The notes: generated by a model not told the origin, from the sequence alone. Positions 1 through 11,433 are shown, counted from the first letter of the stretch. The stretch: 64,000 bases of DNA from Pseudoips prasinana (GCA_951640165.1 OX621247.1:23968001-24032000); one strand, 5' to 3'. Translations and numbers: made by a program.

Positions 1-178
1 GGGTAGGCAGAGACAACGGATTTCCATTTGTCACGATCTTTGCATACTTCTTTTGCCTCGATTACTGTCATTATATTTTTCATACATGCTCGCCGGTTTA
101 AGGTACTTCTGACCTGCCCTTTCTTGAGAACATCTCCAATTTGGTCAGAGAATGTTCGACGTGGTCTTCCCCTTCCGG
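1..178 (-). pseudogene. LINE reverse transcriptase C-terminal fragment
   Basis: Read on the minus strand, this stretch is open and gives a peptide starting GRPRRTF and ending [16 protein letters not shown]. That is the C-terminal tail seen after the reverse transcriptase domain in many insect non-LTR elements. No catalytic domain is present here, and the window edge cuts the element. A second copy of the same tail lies at 23686-23750 on the plus strand. It is a dead retrotransposon remnant, not a host gene. Confidence 0.6.
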
Positions 179-184
179 TTGTCC

Positions 185-320
185 CACTCACACAGGCCAG
201 GTATAATTCTGGGTATAATTTACCTATAATATGTATACATTTAGAATTTTATACGTATGTTTATCAGTACTCTGCCAAGTTTGGGATCAGATGGCAGTGT
301 TAGTTGTCCCATGATATTTA
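185..320 (+). repeat. SINE-1 degenerate copy (3' part)
   Basis: It contains the SINE-1 tail landmarks 'ctgggtataatt', 'tttgggatcagatggc' and 'tgtcccatgatattta', but the tRNA-like head is missing. Compare the full copy at 20896-21146. Confidence 0.55.
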
Positions 321-721
321 TTTACTTTATTATTTTATTTGGGACCATTCCAAAGGCAAGAATTTACAAAAAGGTTCACAAACAAGGAAGAAATCACGCA
401 GCATACAAAGACACATTGATAACCTCCTCCTTTTATAAATCGGTCAAAAATGAGTTTGACTTGATTTTTAAACATTACAAAAATATTTGAATGTTTTATT
501 TTGATTTATGTTTGTTGTGATCCAATAACAATACTGAGAAAATTATTTGAAGGCTCATTACTAAAGACTCCGTATATAAACCTATATCCATTAAAGCCTA
601 CCTCATTCCAATGCCATTCATATAAATTATATTTATATAATTGTGAATTATTTTATATTATTAATAAGTTATACTTAATAAATCAATAGCACTTTGTTTA
701 TATCAATCATTAATAATTATA

Positions 722-876
722 TATGAACATTGTTAACAGGTATTAACGCGACTAATCTCGTCGTGGTCACGGGATGTCATCCCGTGACCAGGATCAATGC
801 AACTTGGTCGAACTCGAAACGTCGGGAAAATAACAATAAGGTTAGTCGCGTTAATTACCTGTTAACAATGTTCATA
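722..876. mobile_element. Foldback MITE-a, copy 1
   Basis: The ends form long terminal inverted repeats: TATGAACATTGTTAACAGG at the left, with its complement at the right, continuing into ATTAACGCGACTAA. It encodes nothing. A second palindrome sits inside at 765-789, with 12-base arms (GGTCACGGGATG) around one central base. A second copy lies at 31700-31848. In both copies the identity continues about 28 bases past the right inverted repeat, so the true boundary may lie outside the palindrome. Confidence 0.75.
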
Positions 877-904
877 TATAATTATGATACGCGAAAGTTT
901 AAAA

Positions 905-1550
905 GTGTATACAAGGAATTAATTACGTAAAATCTATTTCGATGGCATTAGCCTTCGTATCGTGAACATAAGTTAAGTGAAATCAAGAAAATTATACAAA
1001 TATCTGTTTATTACGTGATTCGGTATCATCTTTTAACGAGGCTACAACAATCGGAGTGATATAATTTTACGCATGAAAGAGTCTAGCAAAAATGTGATTA
1101 GAATTAAAATGAATAGGTATAATAAAATACTTTCAGGTTTTCATTTTTTTTACTTAAATCGTAACAACAACATCAATCCTCAACAGCTATTTTAACTTAT
1201 CACGAAACAAAATTAGCACATTGATTTCTATAAAAAAAATATTTACAATAAATTAATCTACAGACAAACTTAACAAAATAACATACAAAGATGTATGTAC
1301 AAAACAGAGAAATAAAGCTTAAATGCAATAAATCCCTATTCATTAGAAAATAAATGCCAATTATTAAATATATTTCGATTTTCTTACGAAGCATAATTAA
1401 CAACAAAATAAAGTAAGTACTTCTAAAAGTTATATTAAATTGGCAGTTAAAGAATGTAACTTATTTAATCATTTATAAATACCATAGAACATTGTACATC
1501 AGTTCAGAAAACATATAAACTATGACTAATGTAAACTATGTTTGTATCAG
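905..1550. other. 3' flank of gene 1, no gene seen
   Basis: AT-rich sequence with no convincing ORF. On the minus strand an ATTAAA-type poly(A) signal is possible at 1464-1469, about 80 bases after the gene 1 stop; no canonical AATAAA is close. Nothing else was recognised. Confidence 0.4.
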
Positions 1551-4500
1551 TTACGTTGTTTCATCTGTACCGATGGTGTCAGATTTTGCCTCAGCGACTG
1601 GTGGTGGGGGTCGCAATAATATCGGTACAGAAGTCTCCATATCTTCAGACTCTGCTCCGGATTCAAATAAAGGCTCTGTTTTAAAAATACGAAGCATTTT
1701 TGGCTTATTAATGCGTCTTCTGCGATGGTGTTTTTCTTTATTTATGTGACTACTTCTACCTACATGGGAATGCGGTGGAGGAGGTTTTAAAAGTGGATAA
1801 GGTTCAGCAATGTTAGATTTGGGATATTTCTTTTGATAAGAATGTCGTTCTGAAGAAAGCATATTTGGATGTTTGTGCCGTTCTCCTAATCTAGTACTTG
1901 AAATATATAAATTTTTTGACCTACTATCATCGAAATTTGAAGAAATTAAATCATCGCTTTGTCCTGTCAAGTCACTACCTGCACTGACCTCTCGTTCACT
2001 CACCGAATCGTCTTGTTCAATAACAGCTCCGATGGGATGTGTGCCTGATGCGTCTGCAATGGGTATTATGCTCTCTTCTTCTTCTTGACTCCGCGAGTAT
2101 TTTACTCCTTGGTATGGGTATCTTCCATTATTATATATATCTAAGTACGGACCACCTAATGCACTTAGTCCTTCGTTTATAGGTGCCGAGTTTTCATTTT
2201 TTAATAAATACTGTAATTGTGATAGGTCTAATTTTAGTGGCGAAGGTTTCACATACGGATCTCTTATTGACATCATGTGGGAATTGTCTATCGTAGGTTT
2301 TCCTTTTAACATTTCCGCTACAAGTTTTAGATCAACGTTGAATGGATTTGCAACTTTAAAACCGTTAATAGTCGATAATAAACCACCGGTTTGGGCGTCT
2401 ATTTCCTGTCGGTTGAGATTTAAAGTGGGTTGCTTGTTTAGCAATAACTTGTTTAATAAGCTAGTAGTAACGTCTAATTGGTGACTACCAACATTTTGAT
2501 TTAAACGCACCGGCTGGGATGTCTGTATTCCTCCTTCGTCGTAATTAAGATTGTGCAACTTTAAGTTATCATTGGGCCAATTCTGTGACAATTTATATGG
2601 AATATCATCAAATTTAAATAAGTTTGCTATTTCAGATGGTAACTGGTTTTGGTTTCGCTGTAATCCAGTTTGTTGAACACTTGAAGCTTCCATATTATCT
2701 TGAAAAGAATTTGAAGGTTGAGATAGGTAATTGTATCCTTGAGATAATCCAGAATAAATACCTTGACTATAACTAGATGGTTTATTATACAAGTTAGATT
2801 CTAATTGTTTAACGTTATCTGAAGGTATATACTCATCACCCTTAGTTTTAATGTTTAAACCATACATTGCATTTTTATCTTTGTAAAATGAATCCGTTAT
2901 GGGCCGTATATAGTGCTTATAACTTTGGTCAGTTTGGTCTTGGCCATAATTTGTAGAAATAAATTTATTATTGTTTTCTGAATTAGCTTGTAATTTCATA
3001 GCTGAATCAGAATTGGCAACAACGTTCGAAACGTCGATCGGAACTATATTTTTCAACGCTTTGTCATGGTCAAAGGGTTGTTTTGGTTTGTTTTCTAAAT
3101 CTTTAGAAGTTGCAATAAAGTAAGGTGATGCTGTGATAAGATCATTTTGCGAGTTTCTATAATAAAATGAATTTGAATTAGTATTATCAGTAAATCTGTT
3201 TTTTTGATTATCATTATTACTATAATAGCCATTCCCAGAGAGTGCATCATTGTTGCCGATGTTATTAGGCCCATAGTTGTTGTTATTACCAAAATACTGT
3301 TGAAACTGCTGCTGCTGTTGCTGAAGATGCTGTTGTTGCAGCTGCTGTTGTTGTTGCTGCTGTTGTTGATGTTGTTGTTGTTGCTGTTGTTGCTGCTGCT
3401 GTTTTAGCCTCTCATGTGCATTTGCAGCAGCTTTTGCAAATTCTTGAGCTTCAATAGTTTCCGTTCCAGACTTAGAAACGGGTTCATAGCCAAACCGCTT
3501 ACTTGTATCTATATTAAAATTCATGTGACTAACAGCCGGTGCTTCAGTAGATAAAGACATTGGAAACCTTTGATAGTTTCCAGAAGAAAATACATCAAGT
3601 AATGGTTTTTTACCTGTTAATTTCCATCCAAAATCACCGTTAGAGTACAGGTCTTGCTGACCCGTTTCGTGTTCTAGGTCTCTGGTGCGAATTTTTATAT
3701 TATTAAGCCCATGATTATCGGGTTGGCCGTAATTGACATATAAATTGTTTGTGGAAGCTATAGTACCAACCCGATGAGTTTCACTATTAACATTATCCGA
3801 ATTACTATCGAGTCTACTATCTTGTTGATTATTGTTGTAGGGATAGTTCGGATATTGGCTATAGCCATCTTGTGCTGATTTAGACGCGACGTTCATATTA
3901 GTATTCATGGCATTTTGCCATGATTCTCGAATTTGTTCGGAAAACGGCGAAGAAGTAGTAGTAGTTGTCGTAGATGCATACTCATTTTGGTATTGTTGTT
4001 GTATATTTACAGGGAACCTTAAACTATTTGCGGAGAAATCGTAATGATCATTATGCATTTTTTTGTTGGACTCGTTGTTATCATAGTTGAGATTATTGCC
4101 AATAGTTGTCGTGATTCTGTTGTTGTAGTCGGGTGGCCCTGTCTGAATTAAAGACAATGGTGATGAAACATATGTCTGTAGATTCGTTGGACTAGAGAGA
4201 TAAATTGGAGATGAGCTAGAAACGTATGAGTTTGATTGCGTTCTACTAAATTGACCATCGTTTAAAGGTGTAGATAAATATGAGGGAATAGGAGATGGGC
4301 TACTTTGAACATTATCTAGAAATGTGTTCGGTGTACTATACTGATAAGGATTAGGACTCGTTACATACGTTGCACCATTAGACGCTTTTGGTTCTAACTG
4401 GACTTGATTATTTTGCTGGTTATTATCATAATTAAGAGGAGAGACTGTAGAGTACTGGTATTGTGGTTGAGGTGTTGCCGTGTACGCTAAATTCGGAGCT

Positions 4501-4949
4501 GGTGTAGATATCTGTGTTTGATGGTAATACTGATTGTCTGCCCTCAATTGTTGGAGGAACTCCTCTGGGGGCAAGGAGTACTGTATAGACGCATACTGGT
4601 TACTAGCCCCGAGGCCGCTGTCTTGTGATTCCGTGTTTTCTGTGTGCTTTTCACGATCTTCAAGTTGATTTTGAAACGGATTTTTGATCCGGTATACTTT
4701 CTTGTTTCTTGAGTATGAAATTCGACCAAAGTTGTTATTGTTTTTGTTAGAATCCTCATTAGTTTGATACTGTGAACTTGTAGATTGGCTGTTAGGGTCC
4801 CGCTGGAACAGGTTGGCACTGTAGCTGGTGATGGGCTCCACCTGGGCGTCACTGGAAGCCATGTGTTGATATCGCAAGATATCCTGTTCACCAAATCCAT
4901 TTTGACAGCGGACTGTTTTGCTTATTTGTATTATGACTAGTAGCCGTAT
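1551..4949 (-). CDS. Gene 1 main exon: large secreted Gln/Asn-rich protein
   Basis: This exon encodes about 1132 residues and ends at a TAA at 1551-1553. It is open up to a splice acceptor (TTTTGTTTTCAG) just above 4949, so no start codon is needed inside it. Its first codons read IRLLVIIQ, the hydrophobic core of a signal peptide, followed by KTVRCQNG. Joined to exon 1 (28807-28827), the protein is about 1139 residues. Residues 30-500 are rich in Asn, Gln, Ser, Tyr and Pro, with YSTP/YVSSP-type repeats. Gln runs fill about 523-557 (CAG/CAA mixed). A less repetitive block at about 938-987 contains GRYPYQGVKYSR, an EEEE run and THPIGAVIEQDD. Near the C-terminus a basic patch HHRRRR could be a furin-type site; the end is acidic and Pro-rich. 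I do not recognise the family. The composition suggests an extracellular matrix, cuticle or eggshell protein, which is inference. Confidence 0.85.
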   Translation of the reverse strand: MRLLVIIQISKTVRCQNGFGEQDILRYQHMASSDAQVEPITSYSANLFQRDPNSQSTSSQYQTNEDSNKNNNNFGRISYSRNKKVYRIKNPFQNQLEDREKHTENTESQDSGLGASNQYASIQYSLPPEEFLQQLRADNQYYHQTQISTPAPNLAYTATPQPQYQYSTVSPLNYDNNQQNNQVQLEPKASNGATYVTSPNPYQYSTPNTFLDNVQSSPSPIPSYLSTPLNDGQFSRTQSNSYVSSSSPIYLSSPTNLQTYVSSPLSLIQTGPPDYNNRITTTIGNNLNYDNNESNKKMHNDHYDFSANSLRFPVNIQQQYQNEYASTTTTTTSSPFSEQIRESWQNAMNTNMNVASKSAQDGYSQYPNYPYNNNQQDSRLDSNSDNVNSETHRVGTIASTNNLYVNYGQPDNHGLNNIKIRTRDLEHETGQQDLYSNGDFGWKLTGKKPLLDVFSSGNYQRFPMSLSTEAPAVSHMNFNIDTSKRFGYEPVSKSGTETIEAQEFAKAAANAHERLKQQQQQQQQQQHQQQQQQQQQLQQQHLQQQQQQFQQYFGNNNNYGPNNIGNNDALSGNGYYSNNDNQKNRFTDNTNSNSFYYRNSQNDLITASPYFIATSKDLENKPKQPFDHDKALKNIVPIDVSNVVANSDSAMKLQANSENNNKFISTNYGQDQTDQSYKHYIRPITDSFYKDKNAMYGLNIKTKGDEYIPSDNVKQLESNLYNKPSSYSQGIYSGLSQGYNYLSQPSNSFQDNMEASSVQQTGLQRNQNQLPSEIANLFKFDDIPYKLSQNWPNDNLKLHNLNYDEGGIQTSQPVRLNQNVGSHQLDVTTSLLNKLLLNKQPTLNLNRQEIDAQTGGLLSTINGFKVANPFNVDLKLVAEMLKGKPTIDNSHMMSIRDPYVKPSPLKLDLSQLQYLLKNENSAPINEGLSALGGPYLDIYNNGRYPYQGVKYSRSQEEEESIIPIADASGTHPIGAVIEQDDSVSEREVSAGSDLTGQSDDLISSNFDDSRSKNLYISSTRLGERHKHPNMLSSERHSYQKKYPKSNIAEPYPLLKPPPPHSHVGRSSHINKEKHHRRRRINKPKMLRIFKTEPLFESGAESEDMETSVPILLRPPPPVAEAKSDTIGTDETT
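3297..3402 (-). repeat. CAG/CAA polyglutamine tract in gene 1
   Basis: Imperfect trinucleotide run coding almost only Gln, with occasional His and Leu, about residues 523-557. CAG and CAA codons alternate, which tends to limit slippage, but length polymorphism is likely. Confidence 0.9.
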
Positions 4950-6480
4950 CTGAAAACAAAATAATATATACTTTAGTAGCGGTACTTAATGGTTGTACTA
5001 GCACTTTATTGTACTTGTACTGAATGCTAAATCAATGATATAGTAAGTTGACGATATAATTATGGTAGTATATATGCTGAAGTATGCAAATAGAAATAAA
5101 TTAATTCATGGAACGCTCAACAAGTTTTAATGTATCCAAGCACTTGTTTAGAAATTAACATGTTGATGATTAGCTATGGTTTTAGAAACTGTCAAGTCTC
5201 CTAATAGTTCAGCGTTTTAGAAAGGTAGTAACTTTCATTAAAGGACAAGTATAGGATCGTCTCGGCATCTGACCTATCCACTCTCAATGTTTGCAATGTC
5301 TGCTTACAACTTGCTGATCGGGTTATATTTATCCTAGTGCCTGCAAGTTTTCGCTTTCAACCAGATACCACTCGTCAAGGGTCAGCCCATTCGCGGTCAC
5401 TACTGATAAACTACGCCCACTGCCCATAAAAGACCTTAATTTGAGAAACCAACTGCGATACGGCCTTTCACAACTTGTATTTTGAATTAATTTAAGATGT
5501 ATCTAATCTTATCAGGGATCTGTTGATTTGTTAAAGGTCTGTCTGGAACTGAATACAAGTAAGTAAAGAGTAAATAAATCCTGTAATTATTCATATTATT
5601 CCGTGCGGCTTTCCTCAAGGTAGTAATTGAGTCTTAAAACAAGATTTGTATTTAGTTATGATGTTCATGCCGGAGTCGTGCTTATTGGGACTTGTAGAGT
5701 TCATTTGATAATCCAAGTGGTTAATCAGCGCCGTCCAGGTGAACTTAACCACGCCTCTGAGTTTTGTTTTAGTTATTGATATGGACGTTAGATTAATTTG
5801 CTGTTATTTTCAGTTGCAGTTAGCTTGTATAAGTCACTCAGAAAATAATTGCCATGTTGTCTTTCCCTCTTAAAGCCTTTTATTACATTTCTCTTATATG
5901 TATACGACTTGTCTCAATATACCTACTGACATCGCTATGTATTATAGGTTTTGACAACTAGATATTGAAGACTCAAGTATGACATCCGCAAAATCAATTA
6001 ATTTTAGTTTTTCTTAACGATCAATGATATACGTATGAGTGCTGCGTAAGCGCAAGTGACCAAGCGAGTGATATTTAACAACCACAAATGGTTAATTACA
6101 AACTCTTCGCTTCAATAGTAAAGCGCGCAACCCTGAGTGCCCCATTTTTATGGAATAATAGTACCTAGGTAATATTCATTGCTTCGAGCGTCGACCGCGT
6201 GTATGTCTCACTGATATGTGCTCTCAGCCATGAATCACTTTTCTCCTCACTCAGCATAGATTGTTAATTATACTACTAAGTAGATAATTTACCGTTGTTT
6301 ATCTCTCAATAATGATTCTAGGTGAAAACTATAATTATTCTTTATAGTAACTTCTTATAAATGATTTATTTGTGACGTCTATTTGCACTCCGGGGAGTAT
6401 TTAAACCACTGTGCCACGTGTATAGTCTATATTACTCTATATATTTAATGTGTAAAAAATCTGTAGTTTAATATTTATAA
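4950..6480. other. Intronic sequence without recognised features
   Basis: About 1.5 kb of seemingly single-copy AT-rich DNA next to the gene 1 main exon. 5230-5480 is less AT-biased than its surroundings and has no copy elsewhere in the window; it could be regulatory, but nothing in it proves that. Confidence 0.4.
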
Positions 6481-6487
6481 GTTGAGG

Positions 6488-6665
6488 GTATAGGTATAGT
6501 GTTCGGCTATGGAGTCAGCGGTCTCGAATTCAAAAACCTACACGACTGACTAAGACTGACTTTTCGTATTCTTGAGCGTATGAGAAACTAATTTTCTGAT
6601 ACTTAAAACGTTGACGAAAAACATCCTGAGCAAACCTGAATGCCTGAGACAATTTCTTCTGCAAA
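6488..6665 (+). repeat. tRNA-like repeat, family G, copy 1
   Basis: Shares with 24058-24240 the landmarks 'ctatggagtc', a 'gagttcaaa'-type B box and a tail with 'cgtatgagaaa'. Probably a decayed tRNA-derived SINE. Confidence 0.4.
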
Positions 6666-6747
6666 AATGGTAAAAATAATAACAACAAGAAATAATATTC
6701 TAAGATATTGTTATTAGTATTATAGGATTATATTATTATTATAGTTA

Positions 6748-6973
6748 GGGTCATCTGATCCCAAACTAAGCAAGCTTGTACTATGGAAACCAGATAACTG
6801 ATATACTACATATACTACTTTTCTTTTGTAAATCCATACTTATAAAGATAATTACACCCAGACTCAGGACAAAAAGACATGTTCATGCACACAAATATCT
6901 GTCCTGGGTGGGAATCGAACCCACGACCTGCGGCGTGGGAAGCAAGCATTTACCAACCTGCCACAGGCCCGTC
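6748..6973 (-). repeat. SINE-1 copy
   Basis: tRNA-derived SINE. Read on the minus strand, the head has a B box inside GTGGGTTCGATTCCCACCCA. The plus strand here shows its complement, and the tail shows 'catctgatcccaaactaag'. It faces the partial copy at 7217-7323. Confidence 0.75.
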
Positions 6974-7216
6974 AATTACCTTACCTTAACTTTATTTGGA
7001 AGTATTTATAAGACGCATGTCTTGCCAGTTAGTCTTGCTAATTACTGACTAAAGTTCTTGATTAATCGACACTGTTGAATTAATCAAATAAAAGCGCTAA
7101 GGCAATGTTTAACACTCTACGACATGGATTCGCGGAATTTAGAAAACTTTTGAATATCAAAAAAGTATTTCATATCAATAAAGTGAATAAATTTTGCTAA
7201 ACACAGTCATTTAAGA

Positions 7217-7323
7217 ACAGTAGTATATGTAGTTTATCAGTTATCTGATTTCCATAGCACAATCTGCTTAATTTGGGATCAGATGGCCGTGTGTGAATAA
7301 TGTCCCCGGATATTATTATTATT
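7217..7323 (+). repeat. SINE-1 3' half
   Basis: Contains 'cagttatctgatttccatag' and 'tttgggatcagatggccgtg', then an ATT-rich tail. It is opposite in orientation to 6748-6973, so RNA crossing both could pair. Confidence 0.7.
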
Positions 7324-8300
7324 TAAAGGCTCATCGTTGGTGTCGAAGTTAAAGATTTATGATAACGGAAACGTGCAGAACTTCCCACAATAGAAAGTCT
7401 ATACCCATGAGCTTTCAATTCGTGACCATTATGCATGGAAGACAGGATAATACCCACGCGAGGTGATAGGGCAATGGCATAACTTTAAATAAATGTCTAT
7501 ACCAGCTAGTTTCGAAGTGTGGACCTAGATCGTATTGTGATATAATATCTGTACAGTATTCTAATAGACCGCCTATTGTTTATGGAATGCGTTCCTACCA
7601 TGGTATTTCAAAGAGAGCATGGGGTTTTCAACATAGGAGTAATAATATTTCTAAAAGGTCGCGACCTGTTATTCCCCGGGTGTGGCAAGACTACGATGTC
7701 TCCTTACCTGTGGGTATTCTTGTTTACTGAATAAGTTGAATAAAAATAAGAAAGACGAACCAAACATATACAACATGTAACTTAATTAACGCACATCCTG
7801 AAAATTGTTTGTTCAGAATAGTTTTGCTGAATCGATTTATATAATTTTTAATATAAGCAATTTTTTATTCCAACATAATTAAAACTACGGAAATTTTTGT
7901 CATATTAACCCTGTACAGTCAAAAGAAATTAAAATGGACTGAAAGTCAAAGTGATAAGACTTTTAAAATCGCAGTTTTATTTGTATTCATACAAATTCCA
8001 TCATTCAATACAAGATAAAGAAAAATAAACTTTATTCCAAGAAACTAATTTAGTAAATAACAGTGCATATTCATGTTAAATAAAAAATTCAGTGTATGTA
8101 TTATGATTACAACATAATATTCTAATTGGGGTGTTTGAGGGTGTCCGTTAATGGTTGTATATGGTGGTTAGAATACTATATTCGGTTTACTAGCATGCAC
8201 GTGCTTCGTCTTTAACAGTGTTTAAAAATTATATAATATATGTTATTTATTTATTTAAATACATTTAAATAAATATAATATCATTCATATAAAGTCTTGA
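7324..8300. other. Intronic AT-rich DNA, nothing recognised
   Basis: No ORF or repeat family match within the window beyond short A/T runs. Confidence 0.35.
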
Positions 8301-8302
8301 CA

Positions 8303-8530
8303 GGCTGTGTGGTGGCGGCGGCGAATATCAGAATACCATCCCATTTCATCCCTTGGGGGGCGTATTAGTCGACCCGAAGGGATAAATACCAGAGGACGGG
8401 CAGCATCTACCTTCTGAGTACTATGACCATCTTACTGCGATCGCCAACCCGTCTGTCAAGCGTGACAATTATGGCAATTGGGAGAGGCTTGTTCAGCAGT
8501 GGACTTCTTTCAGCTGTAATAACGATAATA
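8303..8530 (+). repeat. REP-3 interspersed repeat copy
   Basis: One of eight copies of a roughly 230-base family. Landmarks are 'ggggggcgta', 'gcgatcgccaacccgtct', 'agcagtggacttctttcagc' and often a final (ATG)n run. Non-coding; short ORFs through it are incidental. Confidence 0.75.
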
Positions 8531-8678
8531 TATTTTAAAGAAAAAGGCAATGAATTCAATTGACGCTCATCATATTTGTCGATAAGTGGTCGTTAATGTT
8601 GTAACGATATGGCTCTACAGGTATGATAATTGTAACTGGATCCTCAGTGATATAGTACTGCTCAAATATGTATTTTGT

Positions 8679-8740
8679 TGGGGTCCGGGACCCTATTACT
8701 AAGACTCCGCTGTCTGTCTGTATGTCCCTCTGTCACCAGG
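8679..8740 (+). repeat. REP-6 left half, split by a LINE tail
   Basis: Matches 52600-52660 ('gggaccctattactaagac', 'caccaggc'). The repeat stops at 'caccaggc' and resumes at 9104 with 'atctcatgaaccgtg'. Confidence 0.7.
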
Positions 8741-8742
8741 CA

Positions 8743-9103
8743 ATAAATAAAATAAAAAAGGTTTTTATTCACGTAGACTATAAAAAAGCGCTTGTAAATA
8801 GTCAGAACATGTTCGTAGTAATATATAATTAATTTATAATTATTTCTAGGTACATATAGACATTTAGGTGCACGGATTGTAGGAAATAATTTACAATAAG
8901 ATTTATTTTATAACAATAACGATATTTAGCCAACTTAAATCAAGTTATTGTCAAGGATCATGTGTAGATTTTATTATTTAAATTTTAGCTATATTTTTAC
9001 TACATATTGTCTGAACGGTTCTGTCTATATTAAGGTACGAATTAAATGTTATTATTATGGCGGACCTTGTGTTTATAACGACGGTCGCGCTTTAATGCTA
9101 CCA
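8743..9103 (-). mobile_element. LINE-J 3' end inserted into REP-6
   Basis: A 5'-truncated copy of the 3' untranslated region of the LINE at 41727-43080. On the plus strand it starts with an A-rich tail, then 'ggtttttattcacgtagact' and 'aaagcgcttgtaaa', and ends in 'gacggtcgcgctttaatgct'. It interrupts REP-6 exactly between 'caccaggc' and 'atctcatg'. Confidence 0.75.
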
Positions 9104-9270
9104 ATATCTCATGAACCGTGACAGTTAGACAGTTGAAATTTTCACACATGATGTGTATCTGTGTATGCTATAACAATAAATACTTACAACAAATACAATA
9201 TAATAAATAATTGAGAGTGCTCCGATACAACAGACGTGAATTCGTGCGGGTGTCGGACTCGCACTTGGCC
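9104..9270 (+). repeat. REP-6 right half
   Basis: Continues the repeat broken at 8740 ('atctcatgaaccgtgacag' and a later 'cttggccggtttt'). Compare the uninterrupted copy at 52571-52843. Confidence 0.65.
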
Positions 9271-9454
9271 GGTTTTCAACGGTTAATCGCGCTCTTAATG
9301 CTAACAAAGCTGGCCATGGTACATCGTTGCTTCCAGGTGACGAAATGAATTGTAGGTGATTAACTTTGACACTTGAAGGACATTCGACTATAGAGTATCG
9401 GAGTGTTTTTACTCAACCTTTTAGACGCCTCAAACGATACGTATAAAAATAATG

Positions 9455-9645
9455 TCCTGCTACTCGATTTTTTGCAATGGTGGCCTTTCTCAATTGTGAC
9501 TAGCAATCTGCGCATATTCTAGCATATTTCACAAGCGTGTGCGCAAATACAGATGCACTTGGCATTCCCTTCCTCTCATGATGCGTCGGATAGTTAACTG
9601 ACACGACCGGAAAGAATTCCAGGTACGGGTGTAATACAACCAATT
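9455..9645 (-). repeat. SINE-2 degenerate copy
   Basis: Diverged copy sharing 'gtgtgcgcaaatacag', 'tctcatgatgcg' and 'gacacgaccggaaag' with the full SINE-2 at 13341-13700. The tRNA-like head is lost. Confidence 0.6.
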
Positions 9646-9845
9646 TTCATAATCCGGGCTAGTACTCAGACTTTTTTTAATATCTCGATTTCCCTTTTTT
9701 ATGCACACGCTAATACTTGACCAACGCAGCAGTCGTCAAAAATGCCAAGTTGAATGTTATTTTTAGGCTTAGGTCGCGCTAAAAAATGTTTGAATACCAC
9801 TGGAACACGACATGAGATCTATTTTAGAATACGATTTACAAGTGA

Positions 9846-10605
9846 ACTAAATAAAATAAATAAATAAAATAAAAAGGTTTTTATTCACGTAGACTTTAAA
9901 AAAGCGCTTGTAAACAGTCAGAACATGTTTGTAGTAATATAGTTGTATACATTAGATATTATTTCTAGTAACATAGATATTTAGGTACATCTTGTATGAA
10001 AACATTTATAAAATTTATTTTATTACAGAAATGATATTTGTTAGCTCGTATCAAGTTATTGTCAAGAGATTATGTTTAATTATCTAGTTTAAGTCTAATA
10101 TTTTTACTACATATTGTCAATGGTTCTGTCTATATTAAAGGTATTATTATTATGACGGACCTTGTGTTTATAACGACGGTCGCGCTTTAATGCTACCACC
10201 GGATCCAATGCGTCCCAACTGAGAAGACCCAGCGAAACAAACTCAGTGGGTTCATCTACCACCGGTTTCAACACGACCCAGTTGAGACGGTCCGGCGAAA
10301 CATACTCAAGCGGGCATGAACAAGGAATTTTGTCCAATTAGAGTAATTATTTAGTAGGCAAACACAATATATGCTCGATCGGTTGTCTGAATGCTTATTA
10401 TTTTAGATTATATTTCGGTATACAAAAGAAAAACTTCGAAACAATAACATTATTCATTTTGAGACAGAGTCAATAATTTTAAATTAAGTATATGATAGCA
10501 ATCATTTACTGATAGTTCACGTAACCCAGCAGATCAGTCATGTCTATATGGCTACAAGATCTCCAGCGAGCAATGTGCAGGTAGGAAGTGAGAGCCAGAC
10601 GTCTC
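9846..10605 (-). mobile_element. LINE-J 3' end, longer copy
   Basis: Reverse-complement match to the end of the reading frame and the full 3' untranslated region of the LINE at 41727-43080, from 'gacgtctggctctcacttcc' to the A-rich tail. The small ORF across 10107-10337 is untranslated region, not a gene. It is 5'-truncated near 10605. Confidence 0.8.
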
Positions 10606-11170
10606 TAGACGTCTCTAAACTAATTAAGTCTCCAGTTAGTTCCCTTAATAGGAAGAATTCATTAGAAAGTGGAATTAAAATAGTAATTGATGGAATTTAT
10701 TATTAGACACGCTAGGATGAGAGAAAAGTGGTACACTTTACAAGTTATCATATCATTAATATCCGCAGAGGTTTATTCAAAGTTAATTTACAACAAAGTG
10801 TATACCTAAGCTTTAAAGGAGAATGTTCAAGTGACTATGAAGTTTGGTGTCGGTATAAAAGTTAGTGTGCCACAATGAAATATAGCTAAGTTGAAAAAAG
10901 CATTTTAAAACTTGGAGTCACCAGCTCAAATTGTTCTGGTAAAAGCAAACACCATAGTACACTTAACTAATGGACTCAATAACAATAGAACTCTCTATTT
11001 AAAATTCACAGATCTTTTTTGACACGTAACTACGAAACCAATAATCCATAAAAAATCGATAGCATTTGTTCATGTCTGTTTATTTTATTAACGCTCTTAA
11101 CGCGTTTGATACTCTATTGCCCGTTTGTCCCGCAACTTGGATTACCTTATTCAAGTTTAACTAAAGATGC
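10606..11170. other. Intronic AT-rich DNA, nothing recognised
   Basis: No ORF and no family member seen here. Confidence 0.35.
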
Positions 11171-11179
11171 GTTATTAAT

Positions 11180-11332
11180 TTTGGAATTTTTCATAGCCCA
11201 TACACTCCACAATAACGTAGCGTTCTATTGCTGAAATAATTTTGAAAATCGGTTCAGTAGATCCAGAGATTACTCCTTACAACGACAGAAACTCACAAAC
11301 GTTACCTCGTTATAATATTAGTATAGATTACA
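11180..11332 (-). repeat. Helitron-like 5' terminal fragment
   Basis: On the minus strand it begins TCTATACTAATATTATAA and then has a 'ctgaaccgattttcaaaat' motif. This is the typical start of short non-autonomous elements whose 3' ends read GGGCACAGCTAGT elsewhere in the window. The Helitron label rests on remembered terminal patterns. Confidence 0.4.
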
Positions 11333-11433
11333 AAAAAATCTAACGACATGAATGGTACAACTAAAATGTTTCCGTACCGTAAATGCCTTACTCCTTTAAC
11401 GAGTAAGTTCAAAAGATGACGTACGGTCATCCA

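Noticed and set aside
3204..3407. Plus-strand ORF with long Leu runs
   Set aside because: It is the antisense shadow of the polyglutamine tract in gene 1.
10107..10337. 76-codon ORF on the minus strand
   Set aside because: It lies in the 3' untranslated region of LINE-J; the same sequence at 42660-42860 follows the LINE stop codon.
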